From assembly GCA_017984715.1 (NCBI GenBank), contig JAGNYY010000033.1:1-6826 (forward strand): a stretch of DNA of 6,826 nt, written 5' to 3'. Source of the stretch: Rhodoluna sp. Lineage in GTDB: Bacteria > Actinomycetota > Actinomycetes > Actinomycetales > Microbacteriaceae. The stretch's first letter is position 1. Each line of letters starts with the position of its first letter. Under the pieces are notes generated by a model. The model was given only the letters and a program-made list of their open reading frames with translations. It was not told where the DNA came from and made no database searches. Both the position numbers and the translations under genes were made by a program. Below, one piece after another: positions 1 through 6,133 of the stretch.

Positions 1-30
1 GGCCAGAACGGCTGGAAGGGCCTCAAGTAA
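1..30 (+). CDS. 3' end of an upstream gene, possibly crtI (partial)
   Basis: The first 30 bases read in frame as nine residues, GQNGWKGLK, followed by a TAA stop at 28-30. The next gene starts one base later, so the two are probably in one operon. In the Corynebacterium glutamicum C50 carotenoid cluster the gene before crtYe is the phytoene desaturase crtI, so that is the positional guess here. Nine residues are too few to identify the product, and phytoene synthase or another gene is equally compatible with what is visible. Confidence 0.45.
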   Translation, partial: GQNGWKGLK

Positions 31-31
31 C

Positions 32-370
32 TTGGGACTCTACCTGCTGGCTTTGATCGCCTCTTTAGTCGGGCTCGTGTTGCTCGACCGAAGGCACACA
101 TTGGTCTTCTTCCGAGACTGGCTGGCAGGAGCCGTGGCAATAGCCACCGGTGTGGTGTTTTTTCTCGTTTGGGACCTTTTCGGAATCGCTAATGGCATTT
201 TCTTTCGGGGCGAATCCGAGGCACTGACCGGCTTGCTACTTGCTCCCGAGCTTCCGCTTGAAGAGGTTCTGTTCCTCACCGTGCTTTGTTATTCAACCTT
301 GGAGTCATTTATTGGGTTGGGCAGATTTGTTCACAAGCGACGCGACAAACGAGCCGGGGAAAATCGATGA
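32..370 (+). CDS. crtYe: C50 carotenoid cyclase subunit, CrtYe-like lycopene cyclase domain
   Basis: This is a 112-residue membrane protein of the lycopene cyclase domain family, one half of the heterodimeric cyclase that closes the end rings of C50 carotenoids in Actinobacteria. It has hydrophobic stretches at about 3-19, 33-50 and 66-90. The family signatures are visible: WDLFGIANGIFFRGES (47-62) and PELPLEE (72-78), followed by a hydrophobic segment and a basic tail (HKRRDKR). The TTG at 32 is chosen because it gives the usual short family N-terminus (GLYLLALIASL) and follows a purine-rich GGAAGGG at 14-20. The spacing is rather long, and the frame is open to the window edge, so an earlier start cannot be excluded. 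Its last bases overlap the next gene, implying translational coupling to its partner subunit. Family and role are well supported. The ring type (epsilon, gamma or beta) is not readable. Confidence 0.9.
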   Translation: MGLYLLALIASLVGLVLLDRRHTLVFFRDWLAGAVAIATGVVFFLVWDLFGIANGIFFRGESEALTGLLLAPELPLEEVLFLTVLCYSTLESFIGLGRFVHKRRDKRAGENR

Positions 371-672
371 CCTATCTCTTACTCAACGCGGTTTTTATTG
401 GCGTTTCGCTTTTTGCACTGCTGTTGGTTCCTAGAAACCGCTGGCTGGCATACCTGATTGCCATGGTGCCGATGCTGGCACTAACTGCCATTTTCGACAA
501 CCTGATAATCGCTGCCGGAATAGTCGCATACGACGAAACCAAGATTTCTGGCCTGTTCATCGGTTTAGCGCCTGTGGAAGATTTCGCTTATACGATTGCG
601 GCAGTGCTCATTGTTCCTTCGGTTTGGTCGGCAATGACGCGGCGCAAGAATAATCAGACGGAGAAGAAGTGA
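367..672 (+). CDS. crtYf: C50 carotenoid cyclase subunit, CrtYf-like lycopene cyclase domain
   Basis: This is a 101-residue membrane protein, the second half of the split cyclase. Hydrophobic segments lie at about 4-21, 28-52 and 75-90. The family core is present: FDNLIIAAG (43-51), VAYD (53-56), SGLFIGLAPVEDFAY (61-75) and a following VPSVW, ending in a lysine-rich tail. The ATG at 367 overlaps the stop of the preceding subunit gene as ATGA. It is preferred over an in-frame ATG at 286 because it has GGGGA at 356-360, six bases upstream, and gives the normal N-terminus, whereas 286 would add 27 residues encoded inside crtYe. Such overlap favours equal synthesis of two subunits of one complex. 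In related bacteria the pair acts on the C50 intermediate made by CrtEb, the next gene. Confidence 0.9.
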   Translation: MTYLLLNAVFIGVSLFALLLVPRNRWLAYLIAMVPMLALTAIFDNLIIAAGIVAYDETKISGLFIGLAPVEDFAYTIAAVLIVPSVWSAMTRRKNNQTEKK

Positions 673-1514
673 TCGAAACGATCAAGACACTCTTTTGGGT
701 GTCGCGGCCGATTTCTTGGATCAACACGGCCTACCCATTTGCCGTCGCCTACTTCCTAACCACTGGCTCAATCGATGCAACCCTCGTAATCGGCACCCTG
801 TTTTTCCTGATTCCATACAACCTGCTCATGTATGGAATCAACGACGTTTTTGACTATGAAAGCGATCTGCGAAACCCTCGAAAGGGCGGGATTGAGGGCG
901 CGCTGCTAGACCCTCGATTCCACCGACTAACCGTGGTTTCGGCAGTGGTCAGCTCGTTCCCATTCATCCTGTTTCTAACCCTCGTAGGAACTTCAGAATC
1001 AACCGGCTGGCTTTACCTATTTCTATTCACCGTGATTGCCTACAGTGCACGCGGCCTTCGCTTCAAAGAAAAGCCTTTTCTCGACTCACTAACTTCAGCA
1101 AGCCACTTCGTTGGCCCGGCGGTCTTCGGTTTGTCCTTGGCCGGGGCGAGCTTTGCCAGCCAAACTCTGTGGTTACTGCTCGGAGCCTTCACGCTGTGGG
1201 GCATTGGCTCGCACGCATTCGGTGCCGTCCAAGATGTTCGTGCCGACCGCGAGGGCGGAATCGCTTCAATCGCCACCGTCATTGGCGCCAGAAACACTGT
1301 GCGATTCTCGTTCGTCGCCTACCTAGTTGCTGCCGGGCTAATCGCCCTGGCCGGCATTCCGAATCTGCTCTGGGCTGCGGTTCCATACCTGGTGATTGTT
1401 GGCCGTCACTGGAACATCACTGACGCAACCTGCGAGGATGCCAATCGCGGCTGGAAGCTTTTCATTTGGCTCAACTTTTTTGCCGGTGCCGTGGTCACAC
1501 TCGCCTGGATCTAA
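669..1514 (+). CDS. crtEb: Lycopene elongase, UbiA-family prenyltransferase (CrtEb-like)
   Basis: This is a 281-residue integral membrane prenyltransferase. In the characterised C. glutamicum pathway CrtEb adds C5 units from dimethylallyl diphosphate to both ends of lycopene, giving the C50 compound flavuxanthin, which CrtYe/CrtYf then cyclise. Both aspartate-rich motifs that bind Mg-diphosphate in the UbiA superfamily are intact: NDVFDYESD at 58-66 and DVRADREGG at 189-197. Several hydrophobic helices surround them (about 20-55, 88-107, 113-126, 145-182, 213-245 and 264-281). The start is GTG at 669, overlapping the crtYf stop as GTGA, with GGAG at 660-663 as ribosome binding site. UbiA members with other substrates, such as menaquinone or digeranylgeranyl lipid synthases, look similar. 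The cyclase genes alongside make the carotenoid role by far the likeliest. It is the last gene of the operon. Confidence 0.88.
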   Translation: MIETIKTLFWVSRPISWINTAYPFAVAYFLTTGSIDATLVIGTLFFLIPYNLLMYGINDVFDYESDLRNPRKGGIEGALLDPRFHRLTVVSAVVSSFPFILFLTLVGTSESTGWLYLFLFTVIAYSARGLRFKEKPFLDSLTSASHFVGPAVFGLSLAGASFASQTLWLLLGAFTLWGIGSHAFGAVQDVRADREGGIASIATVIGARNTVRFSFVAYLVAAGLIALAGIPNLLWAAVPYLVIVGRHWNITDATCEDANRGWKLFIWLNFFAGAVVTLAWI

Positions 1515-1520
1515 TGGTGT

Positions 1521-2513
1521 TTAGGCGGCGGGAAGTTCATCCCGGTGCTGCCAAACTATAAGGTTTGACCGGCTAAAACCGCGGCCGCACAAACCACAGG
1601 CTAGGGGGCGGCTCGGCTGCCGGTATCGATAGTGGGTGTGGCCTTTTTTGCAGGTTCCAACCCAGGTGGCTGTTTCTCGAGCGATTTCGGTGCCGGTGAA
1701 ACGTTCGGCTCGGTAGCCAATCGACTTAGCCGTGGCCAACCACTTTTTGTTGTGCCCTTCGCGCTTGCCGCACATCGCGTGCGCGACCTCGTGCAAGACA
1801 ACCTGCATGGTCTCGTCGATGCTGTGTATGTCGGCTAGGTAGCGCGAGATGGTTATGGTCTTGGTCGTGTAGTTGCAGAGCCCAGCGCGGCGTTTTGCAC
1901 TGTCAAAGCCAAACTGCCAGTTCTCCAAATCGATGTGCTCCGCCATCTTCCGTTCGGCAAGGGCACGGATGAAGTCGTAGCGATCGCATGACATTCGAAG
2001 AAATCGATTTCTGCCTTCGCTGAATTCGCGACCAGGCTGGAATCCCGATTTTTCGTATGCGCCGATTGCCCGAGCATTCTCGGTTAGCACCTCAAGAGTG
2101 ATTTTGGCGAGCTTAGTTTGATTGAATACGTGTTCTAAAACCAGTTGAATCGCCTCGCCGCCGAGACCCCTGCCAAACCATCCCGGCCCCCGCAAAGCGA
2201 TGCGCAGGTTCATGGAGTTTTTCTTTTCATCAAATTCATTGAGCACGATTTCGCCCGCGAATTCCCCTGTGCTGCGTTCGAAAATGGCCCAGTCGCTTCG
2301 CCCATTTGTTGTTGCTCGGGTTTTCAACCATTCGATGATTTGAACATCGGTGAAAGTTGATTTGGTGGCAGTTAGCGAGCGGCCCTCTGGGTCACCGAGC
2401 ATCTCTAGATAGGGCTCGAGGGCAGTCTCGTCGAGTTGCACAAGGCTAACCAGCACACCTCGAAGGGGTGCGGTAGCGAGATCCGGAGAGGTTGCCATTT
2501 CGTTCTCAACCAT
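1521..2513 (-). CDS. Fused GNAT acetyltransferase and SprT-like zinc metalloprotease
   Basis: One continuous 330-residue frame carries two domains. Residues 15-180 resemble RimJ/RimL-type GNAT N-acetyltransferases, with the acetyl-CoA pyrophosphate loop GRGLGGEA (114-121) and the C-terminal signature NARAIGAYEKSGF (146-158). Residues 183-330 are SprT-like: WQFGFDSAKRRAG (199-211), the zinc motif HEVAH (241-245) with a third histidine at 254, and a zinc-ribbon-like tail with C288, H292 or H294, C306 and C309. The first acts by transferring an acetyl group to an amine. The second belongs to the Spartan-related protease group, whose eukaryotic members cut DNA-protein crosslinks; bacterial roles are poorly known. 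All key residues seen are intact in both halves. Start choice is uncertain: ATG at 2513 lacks a clear ribosome site, and ATG at 2498 (Met6) has a purine-rich GAGAACGAA before it. No stop separates the domains, but an internal start at Met174 (1994) or Met190 (1946) could give a separate SprT protein; neither has a well-placed ribosome site. Confidence 0.85.
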   Translation of the reverse strand: MVENEMATSPDLATAPLRGVLVSLVQLDETALEPYLEMLGDPEGRSLTATKSTFTDVQIIEWLKTRATTNGRSDWAIFERSTGEFAGEIVLNEFDEKKNSMNLRIALRGPGWFGRGLGGEAIQLVLEHVFNQTKLAKITLEVLTENARAIGAYEKSGFQPGREFSEGRNRFLRMSCDRYDFIRALAERKMAEHIDLENWQFGFDSAKRRAGLCNYTTKTITISRYLADIHSIDETMQVVLHEVAHAMCGKREGHNKKWLATAKSIGYRAERFTGTEIARETATWVGTCKKGHTHYRYRQPSRPLACGLCGRGFSRSNLIVWQHRDELPAA

Positions 2514-2538
2514 ACAAGCACTGCCAGGATTCGCCTTT

Positions 2539-2586
2539 GAGTCAAAATGACACTAAGATAATTCTTACTTAGAGTCATTCAGACTC
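2539..2586. promoter_or_regulatory. 48-bp inverted repeat, candidate operator of the NAD operon regulator
   Basis: Two 19-base arms, 2539-2557 and 2568-2586, are inverted copies matching at 16 of 19 positions, around a 10-base AT-rich spacer. The inner core reads TGACACTAAG (2548-2557) against CTTAGAGTCA (2568-2577), with 9 of 10 matching. The outer ends GAGTC (2539-2543) and GACTC (2582-2586) pair perfectly. Each arm can also be read as its own small palindrome (2539-2553 and 2572-2586), with centres 33 bp apart, about three helical turns. It lies in the divergent region, 21 bases before the start of a Nudix-type regulator that heads the NAD genes. NrtR/NdnR-family repressors are known to control such operons, including their own. 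Assigning this site to that regulator is inference from position and symmetry. Confidence 0.65.
2557..2562 (+). promoter_or_regulatory. Candidate -10 box for the nrtR-nadABC operon
   Basis: GATAAT matches five of six bases of the sigma70-type -10 consensus and sits across the centre of the inverted repeat. The best -35 upstream is TTGAGT at 2537-2542, but the 14-base spacing is shorter than ideal, so the pairing is weak. If real, transcription would start near 2569 and leave a leader of about 39 bases, and a repressor on the repeat would cover the promoter. No other convincing -10 was seen between 2514 and 2607 on the + strand. Confidence 0.35.
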
Positions 2587-2607
2587 TTTCTTATCGATTG
2601 GCAGTCA

Positions 2608-3294
2608 ATGAGCAACGCAACCGCGAGCTCCATCGAGACGCCAACTCTTGCCGTTTCAACGGTGATTTTCACCCTGCGACCAAACGCAAGTGGAAACCTT
2701 CAATTGGCCACTCCCCTGGTGCGCCGAATTCGAGCCCCGTTCGAAGGCCAGTGGGCTTTGCCGGGAGGGCCACTCCAAGTGGACGAAGACCTGGCTTCCT
2801 CTGCCTCGCACACCCTTCGCGACACCACCGGACTTGAACCGCGCTATCTCGAGCAGCTTTATGCCTTCGGTAGCGTGGACCGCGCCGGAGGCGTCTTGGC
2901 CGAGCGCGTCGTATCCATCGTTTACTGGGCGCTGGTTGGCGCCGACGAAGCTGAGCGCGCGATTGACAGTGAAAACGTTCAATGGTTTTGGGCCGACGAG
3001 TTGCCCAGCCTCGCATTCGATCACAACCAGATCATCGAGTATGCCCTGGGTCGCCTCAGGAACAAGCTCGAATACAGCCGCATCGCCCACGTTTTCTTGA
3101 GCGAATCATTCACCCTCGCGCAGCTTCGCGAAGTCTACGAAGCCGTGCTTGGCCGTGAACTTGACCCTGGCAACTTCCGCCGCACGGTCGAGTCAACGGG
3201 CACCGTTGAAGAAACCGGCGAGGTTCTCGCCGGCACCCGCCACCGACCACCGAAGCTCTACCGCGCCACTACACAAGCAGGGGAAACAAAATGA
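2608..3294 (+). CDS. nrtR: NrtR/NdnR-type Nudix-domain transcriptional regulator of NAD synthesis
   Basis: This is a 228-residue two-domain protein. Residues 12-150 form a Nudix fold (QWALPGGPL at 48-56), and residues 158-218 form the winged-helix domain typical of NrtR, seen in FTLAQLREVYEAVLGR (168-183), the NFRR at 189-192 and GTRHRPPKLYR (209-219). NrtR proteins bind ADP-ribose or related NAD metabolites in the Nudix domain and repress NAD biosynthesis genes. The C. glutamicum relative NdnR controls its own operon with nadA and nadC. The Nudix box is degenerate: G54 and E60 are present, but the usual REUxEExGU part reads HTLRDTTGL (68-76), so hydrolase activity is unlikely. Its stop overlaps the nadA start as ATGA, placing regulator and enzymes in one transcript. 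ATG at 2608 lacks a clear ribosome site, but no better in-frame start was found. NdnR is an equally suitable name. Confidence 0.88.
   Translation: MSNATASSIETPTLAVSTVIFTLRPNASGNLQLATPLVRRIRAPFEGQWALPGGPLQVDEDLASSASHTLRDTTGLEPRYLEQLYAFGSVDRAGGVLAERVVSIVYWALVGADEAERAIDSENVQWFWADELPSLAFDHNQIIEYALGRLRNKLEYSRIAHVFLSESFTLAQLREVYEAVLGRELDPGNFRRTVESTGTVEETGEVLAGTRHRPPKLYRATTQAGETK
3279..3284 (+). promoter_or_regulatory. Ribosome binding site of nadA
   Basis: AGGGGA lies six bases before the ATG at 3291, inside the end of the regulator gene. It is the strongest Shine-Dalgarno sequence in the NAD operon. It supports the ATG that overlaps the regulator's TGA, and hence the long N-terminal form of NadA, over later starts. 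Confidence 0.75.
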
Positions 3295-4571
3295 CAACAG
3301 CATCAGTCAACGAACGCATCCAGCTAATTGTGAAGGGGCAGTCGAAAGACTCGACCTGCAGCACCTCATTAGCCAAAGGCCCGTGGGAGTTTGATGGTGG
3401 TCCAGCGGCCTACGGCCCTGGCTCTTCGAGCGAAGACGTCATCCCAGCCGATGCGCCGCGTCAGGGTGTTTTGCCAGAAGAATATAAGACCGCGAGCCAG
3501 GATGAGCTGCACGAGCGAATCGTTGCCGCGAAGCAAACTCTCGGCGACAAGGTGGTCATCCTCGGGCACTTCTATCAGCGTGAAGAGATCGTTCAGCACG
3601 CCGACTATCTCGGTGACTCGTTCCAGCTAGCGGTTGCAGCCAAGGGCCGCCCCGAGGCAGAGCACATCGTCTTCTGCGGTGTGCACTTTATGGCTGAAAC
3701 TGCCGACATTCTCTCGAACGAGAACCAGAAGGTTATCTTGCCGAACCTGGCCGCTGGCTGCTCGATGGCCGATATGGCCGATGCCGATTCGGTCGAAGAC
3801 TGCTGGGAGCAGCTAATGGAGCTTTACGGCACCGAGGCCGATGCTGAAGGGCGCGTGCCGGTTATTCCAGTGACCTACATGAACTCATCTGCAGCACTGA
3901 AGGCTTTCTGTGGTCGCAACGGCGGCATCGTTTGCACCTCGTCGAACGCCGAGGTTGTGCTCAAGTGGGCCTTCGAACGCGGCCAGCGCGTGCTGTTCTT
4001 CCCTGACCAGCACCTGGGTCGAAACACGGCCAAGGCCATGGGCATCAGCATTGACCAGATGCCACTTTGGCACGGTCGCAAGGAGCTCGGTGGCAACACC
4101 ACCGACCAGCTCAACGACGCCAAGGTGATCCTCTGGAATGGCTTCTGCTCGGTGCACAAGCGATTCACCGTTGCACAGATCGACAAGGCCCGCGCCGAGT
4201 TCCCTGGCGTTCGCGTTATCGTGCACCCAGAGTCGCCGATGGCAGTTGTCGACGCCTCCGATGAGTATGGCTCGACCGACTACATCCGCAAGGCCGTGGC
4301 CGCTGCTACCGAGCCAACCACTTTCGCCATCGGCACCGAAATCAACATGGTTCAGCGATTAGCAGCTCAGTATCCGCAGCACAACATCTTCTGCCTTGAC
4401 CCGGTGGTCTGCCCATGTTCAACCATGTATCGAATCCACCCGGGATACCTCGCCTGGGTTCTAGAAAGCTTGGTCGCCGGCGAAACTGTAAACCAGATTT
4501 TGGTCGACGAAAGCGTTGCAACCGATGCCCGCGTGGCACTTGAGCGCATGTTGGCGGCGAAGCCGCTCTAG
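3291..4571 (+). CDS. nadA: Quinolinate synthase NadA
   Basis: This 426-residue 4Fe-4S enzyme condenses iminoaspartate from NadB with dihydroxyacetone phosphate to give quinolinate in the cytosol. NadA signatures are clear: ILGHFYQREEIVQHADYLGDS (90-110, with H93, Y95 and D109), FCGVHFMAETA (128-138), PNLAAGCSMADM (151-162), YMNSSA (196-201), PDQHLGRNTA (238-247), WNGFCSVH (282-289) and HPE (312-314). The three cluster ligands are most likely C129, C286 and C374. C374 is chosen because CPCSTM aligns with the CPxMxM that follows the last ligand of the E. coli enzyme, but C368 and C376 are close by. It is about 80 residues longer than the E. coli enzyme (347), mainly because of an N-terminal stretch (1-75) that ends in APRQGVLPEEY. 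Long forms of this kind are usual in Actinobacteria. It overlaps the regulator gene by four bases, and nadB begins eight bases after its stop. No missing key residue was seen. Confidence 0.97.
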   Translation: MTTASVNERIQLIVKGQSKDSTCSTSLAKGPWEFDGGPAAYGPGSSSEDVIPADAPRQGVLPEEYKTASQDELHERIVAAKQTLGDKVVILGHFYQREEIVQHADYLGDSFQLAVAAKGRPEAEHIVFCGVHFMAETADILSNENQKVILPNLAAGCSMADMADADSVEDCWEQLMELYGTEADAEGRVPVIPVTYMNSSAALKAFCGRNGGIVCTSSNAEVVLKWAFERGQRVLFFPDQHLGRNTAKAMGISIDQMPLWHGRKELGGNTTDQLNDAKVILWNGFCSVHKRFTVAQIDKARAEFPGVRVIVHPESPMAVVDASDEYGSTDYIRKAVAAATEPTTFAIGTEINMVQRLAAQYPQHNIFCLDPVVCPCSTMYRIHPGYLAWVLESLVAGETVNQILVDESVATDARVALERMLAAKPL

Positions 4572-4579
4572 GCGCATCC

Positions 4580-6133
4580 ATGAAGAAACTTGTAGTTATC
4601 GGAAGCGGCATCGCCGGCCTCATCGCAGCCGTCGAAGGCAGCCGCACTCACGAGGTTGTCTTGGTCACCAAGTCGACCCTGTCAGAGAGCAACACCCACT
4701 ATGCACAGGGCGGCATCGCTGCCGTGGTTACCGATGATGATTCGATCGCCGAGCACGTTGCCGACACTCTGTCTGCCGGCGCCGACTATTGCTACGAGCC
4801 AGCAGTGCAGGTGCTTTGCGAAGAAGGTCCGCAGCGAATCAACGACCTGATTAGATTTGGTGTCGACTTCGATAAGAAGGGGGCCGCATTTGCACTTGGC
4901 ATGGAAGCCGCACACTCTCACGCTCGCATTCTTCACGCCGGCGGCGACACCACCGGTGCCGACATTAGCCGCGCCTTGGTCGAAACGCTTCGTGCCACTG
5001 CCACAGAGATTCACGAGCACACCTTCGTCGCCGACTTTGAGGTTGTCAACGGTGCGGTCAAAGGCGTTCACCTCATGGATGCCTCCGGCAAACACTTCGT
5101 TGAGGCCGATGCAGTCATCCTGGCCAGCGGCGGAGCCGGGCAGCTTTATCGCCACACCACCAACCCATCCGTGACCACCGGTGACGGCGTCGCGGCTGCC
5201 TTCCGAGCCGGTGCCGAACTTGCTGACGTTGAGTTCTATCAGTTCCACCCAACTGCCCTAGCGGTTCCTGGTTCGTTCTTGATCTCCGAGGCCGTCAGAG
5301 GCGATGGTGCGGTGCTCATCAATAACAAGGGTGAGCGCTTCATGCAGAAGATTCATCCGCTTGCAGAGCTCGCCCCTCGAGACGTTGTGGCCCGCGGCAT
5401 CCAAGCCGAAATGATTTCGCAGGGTGGCCAGCCAGTGCTGCTTGACGCCACCGGCCTTGGCTCAGACTTTTTGAGCAAGCGTTTCCCTAGCATCAGCAAG
5501 ACCACACGTTCCTATGGCCTCGACTGGGGCAAGAACCCGATTCCGGTGACCCCGGCGGCGCACTATTGGATGGGCGGAGTCGCAACTGACATCTGGGGAC
5601 GCACCTCAATCAAGGGGCTCTTTGCGGTGGGCGAAGTTGCCTGCACCGGCGCCCACGGAGCAAACCGCCTGGCTTCGAACTCACTTCTGGAATCCATCGT
5701 GTTCTCACGCCGAGCCGTTCAGGTCTTGGATGAAGCGTGGCCAGAGGAAGCGGCTAGCCAGCGCTGGCGCGAGAACGGTTTGCTCACCGAAATCGAACTG
5801 GTTGACGAAGCCGACAGCTTGATTCCGCGCAGTGCCCAAAATGTGGTCGACCGCGTTGAATTGCAAACTCTGATGTGGGACAACGTTGGTTTGGCTCGCA
5901 CCGCGAACCAACTTATTGACACCCGCCGCTCACTTGCCGGGTGGCGTTCGGCAGATGCCGCCAACCGCCTTTTCACCGACTGGGAAGACGCGAACCTTTT
6001 GCTGCTCGCCCGAGCGGTCACCGAATCGGCTTTGGCCCGCGAGGAGTCCCGCGGCGGTCACTATCGACTTGACTTCACAACCACCAACCCGACGATGGCC
6101 AAGCCAATCACAATCGTTCGAAAGGCAAAGTAA
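4580..6133 (+). CDS. nadB: L-aspartate oxidase NadB
   Basis: This 517-residue cytosolic FAD enzyme oxidises L-aspartate to iminoaspartate, the unstable substrate of NadA, which explains the adjacency. The N-terminal dinucleotide fold VIGSGIAGLIAA (6-17) binds FAD. The STLSESNTHYAQGGIA stretch (32-47) and LASGGAGQLY (181-190) are typical of the succinate dehydrogenase/fumarate reductase flavoprotein family. Substrate-site elements are present: FHPTAL (222-227), SEAVRGDGA (236-244), PRD (266-268), PAAHYWMGG (325-333) and GANRLASNSLLES (360-372). The C-terminal helical domain runs from about 420 and ends ESRGGHYRLDF (489-499). Lack of a covalent flavin-histidine motif, and the NadA/NadC neighbours, argue against a succinate dehydrogenase subunit. 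Length is near the usual 500-550. The ATG at 4580 has only a weak AGGCG before it, so reinitiation after nadA may contribute. Its stop shares one base with the nadC start. Confidence 0.97.
   Translation: MKKLVVIGSGIAGLIAAVEGSRTHEVVLVTKSTLSESNTHYAQGGIAAVVTDDDSIAEHVADTLSAGADYCYEPAVQVLCEEGPQRINDLIRFGVDFDKKGAAFALGMEAAHSHARILHAGGDTTGADISRALVETLRATATEIHEHTFVADFEVVNGAVKGVHLMDASGKHFVEADAVILASGGAGQLYRHTTNPSVTTGDGVAAAFRAGAELADVEFYQFHPTALAVPGSFLISEAVRGDGAVLINNKGERFMQKIHPLAELAPRDVVARGIQAEMISQGGQPVLLDATGLGSDFLSKRFPSISKTTRSYGLDWGKNPIPVTPAAHYWMGGVATDIWGRTSIKGLFAVGEVACTGAHGANRLASNSLLESIVFSRRAVQVLDEAWPEEAASQRWRENGLLTEIELVDEADSLIPRSAQNVVDRVELQTLMWDNVGLARTANQLIDTRRSLAGWRSADAANRLFTDWEDANLLLLARAVTESALAREESRGGHYRLDFTTTNPTMAKPITIVRKAK
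6122..6125 (+). promoter_or_regulatory. Ribosome binding site of nadC
   Basis: AAGG lies seven bases before the ATG at 6133, within the last codons of nadB. It supports starting nadC at the ATG that shares its first base with the nadB TAA stop (TAATG). Confidence 0.5.

Noticed and set aside
286..366. Earlier in-frame ATG that would lengthen CrtYf by 27 residues.
   Set aside because: The added residues lie inside crtYe, do not resemble the family N-terminus, and the ATG at 367 has a good ribosome site and coupling overlap.
1529..1544. Hairpin CGGGA-loop-TCCCG just inside the 3' end of the - strand gene, as a possible bidirectional terminator.
   Set aside because: The perfect stem is only five base pairs, extendable with mismatches and wobbles, and no T-tract follows on either strand. 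It is better explained as coding sequence.
2598..2837. Alternative + strand frame from TTG at 2598 overlapping the regulator start.
   Set aside because: Its translation is low-complexity and arginine/proline-rich, while the frame from 2608 gives a clear Nudix-winged-helix protein.
2656..3090. A 144-codon open frame on the - strand opposite the regulator gene, with other long frames opposite nadA (3885-4226) and nadB (4682-5248).
   Set aside because: They mirror well-conserved coding genes, match no family I recognise, and have no promoter or operon context. They are expected in G+C-rich DNA.
3757..3792. Short GGCCGAT-type repeat inside nadA.
   Set aside because: It encodes the SMADMADADSVE segment typical of NadA, so protein conservation accounts for it.
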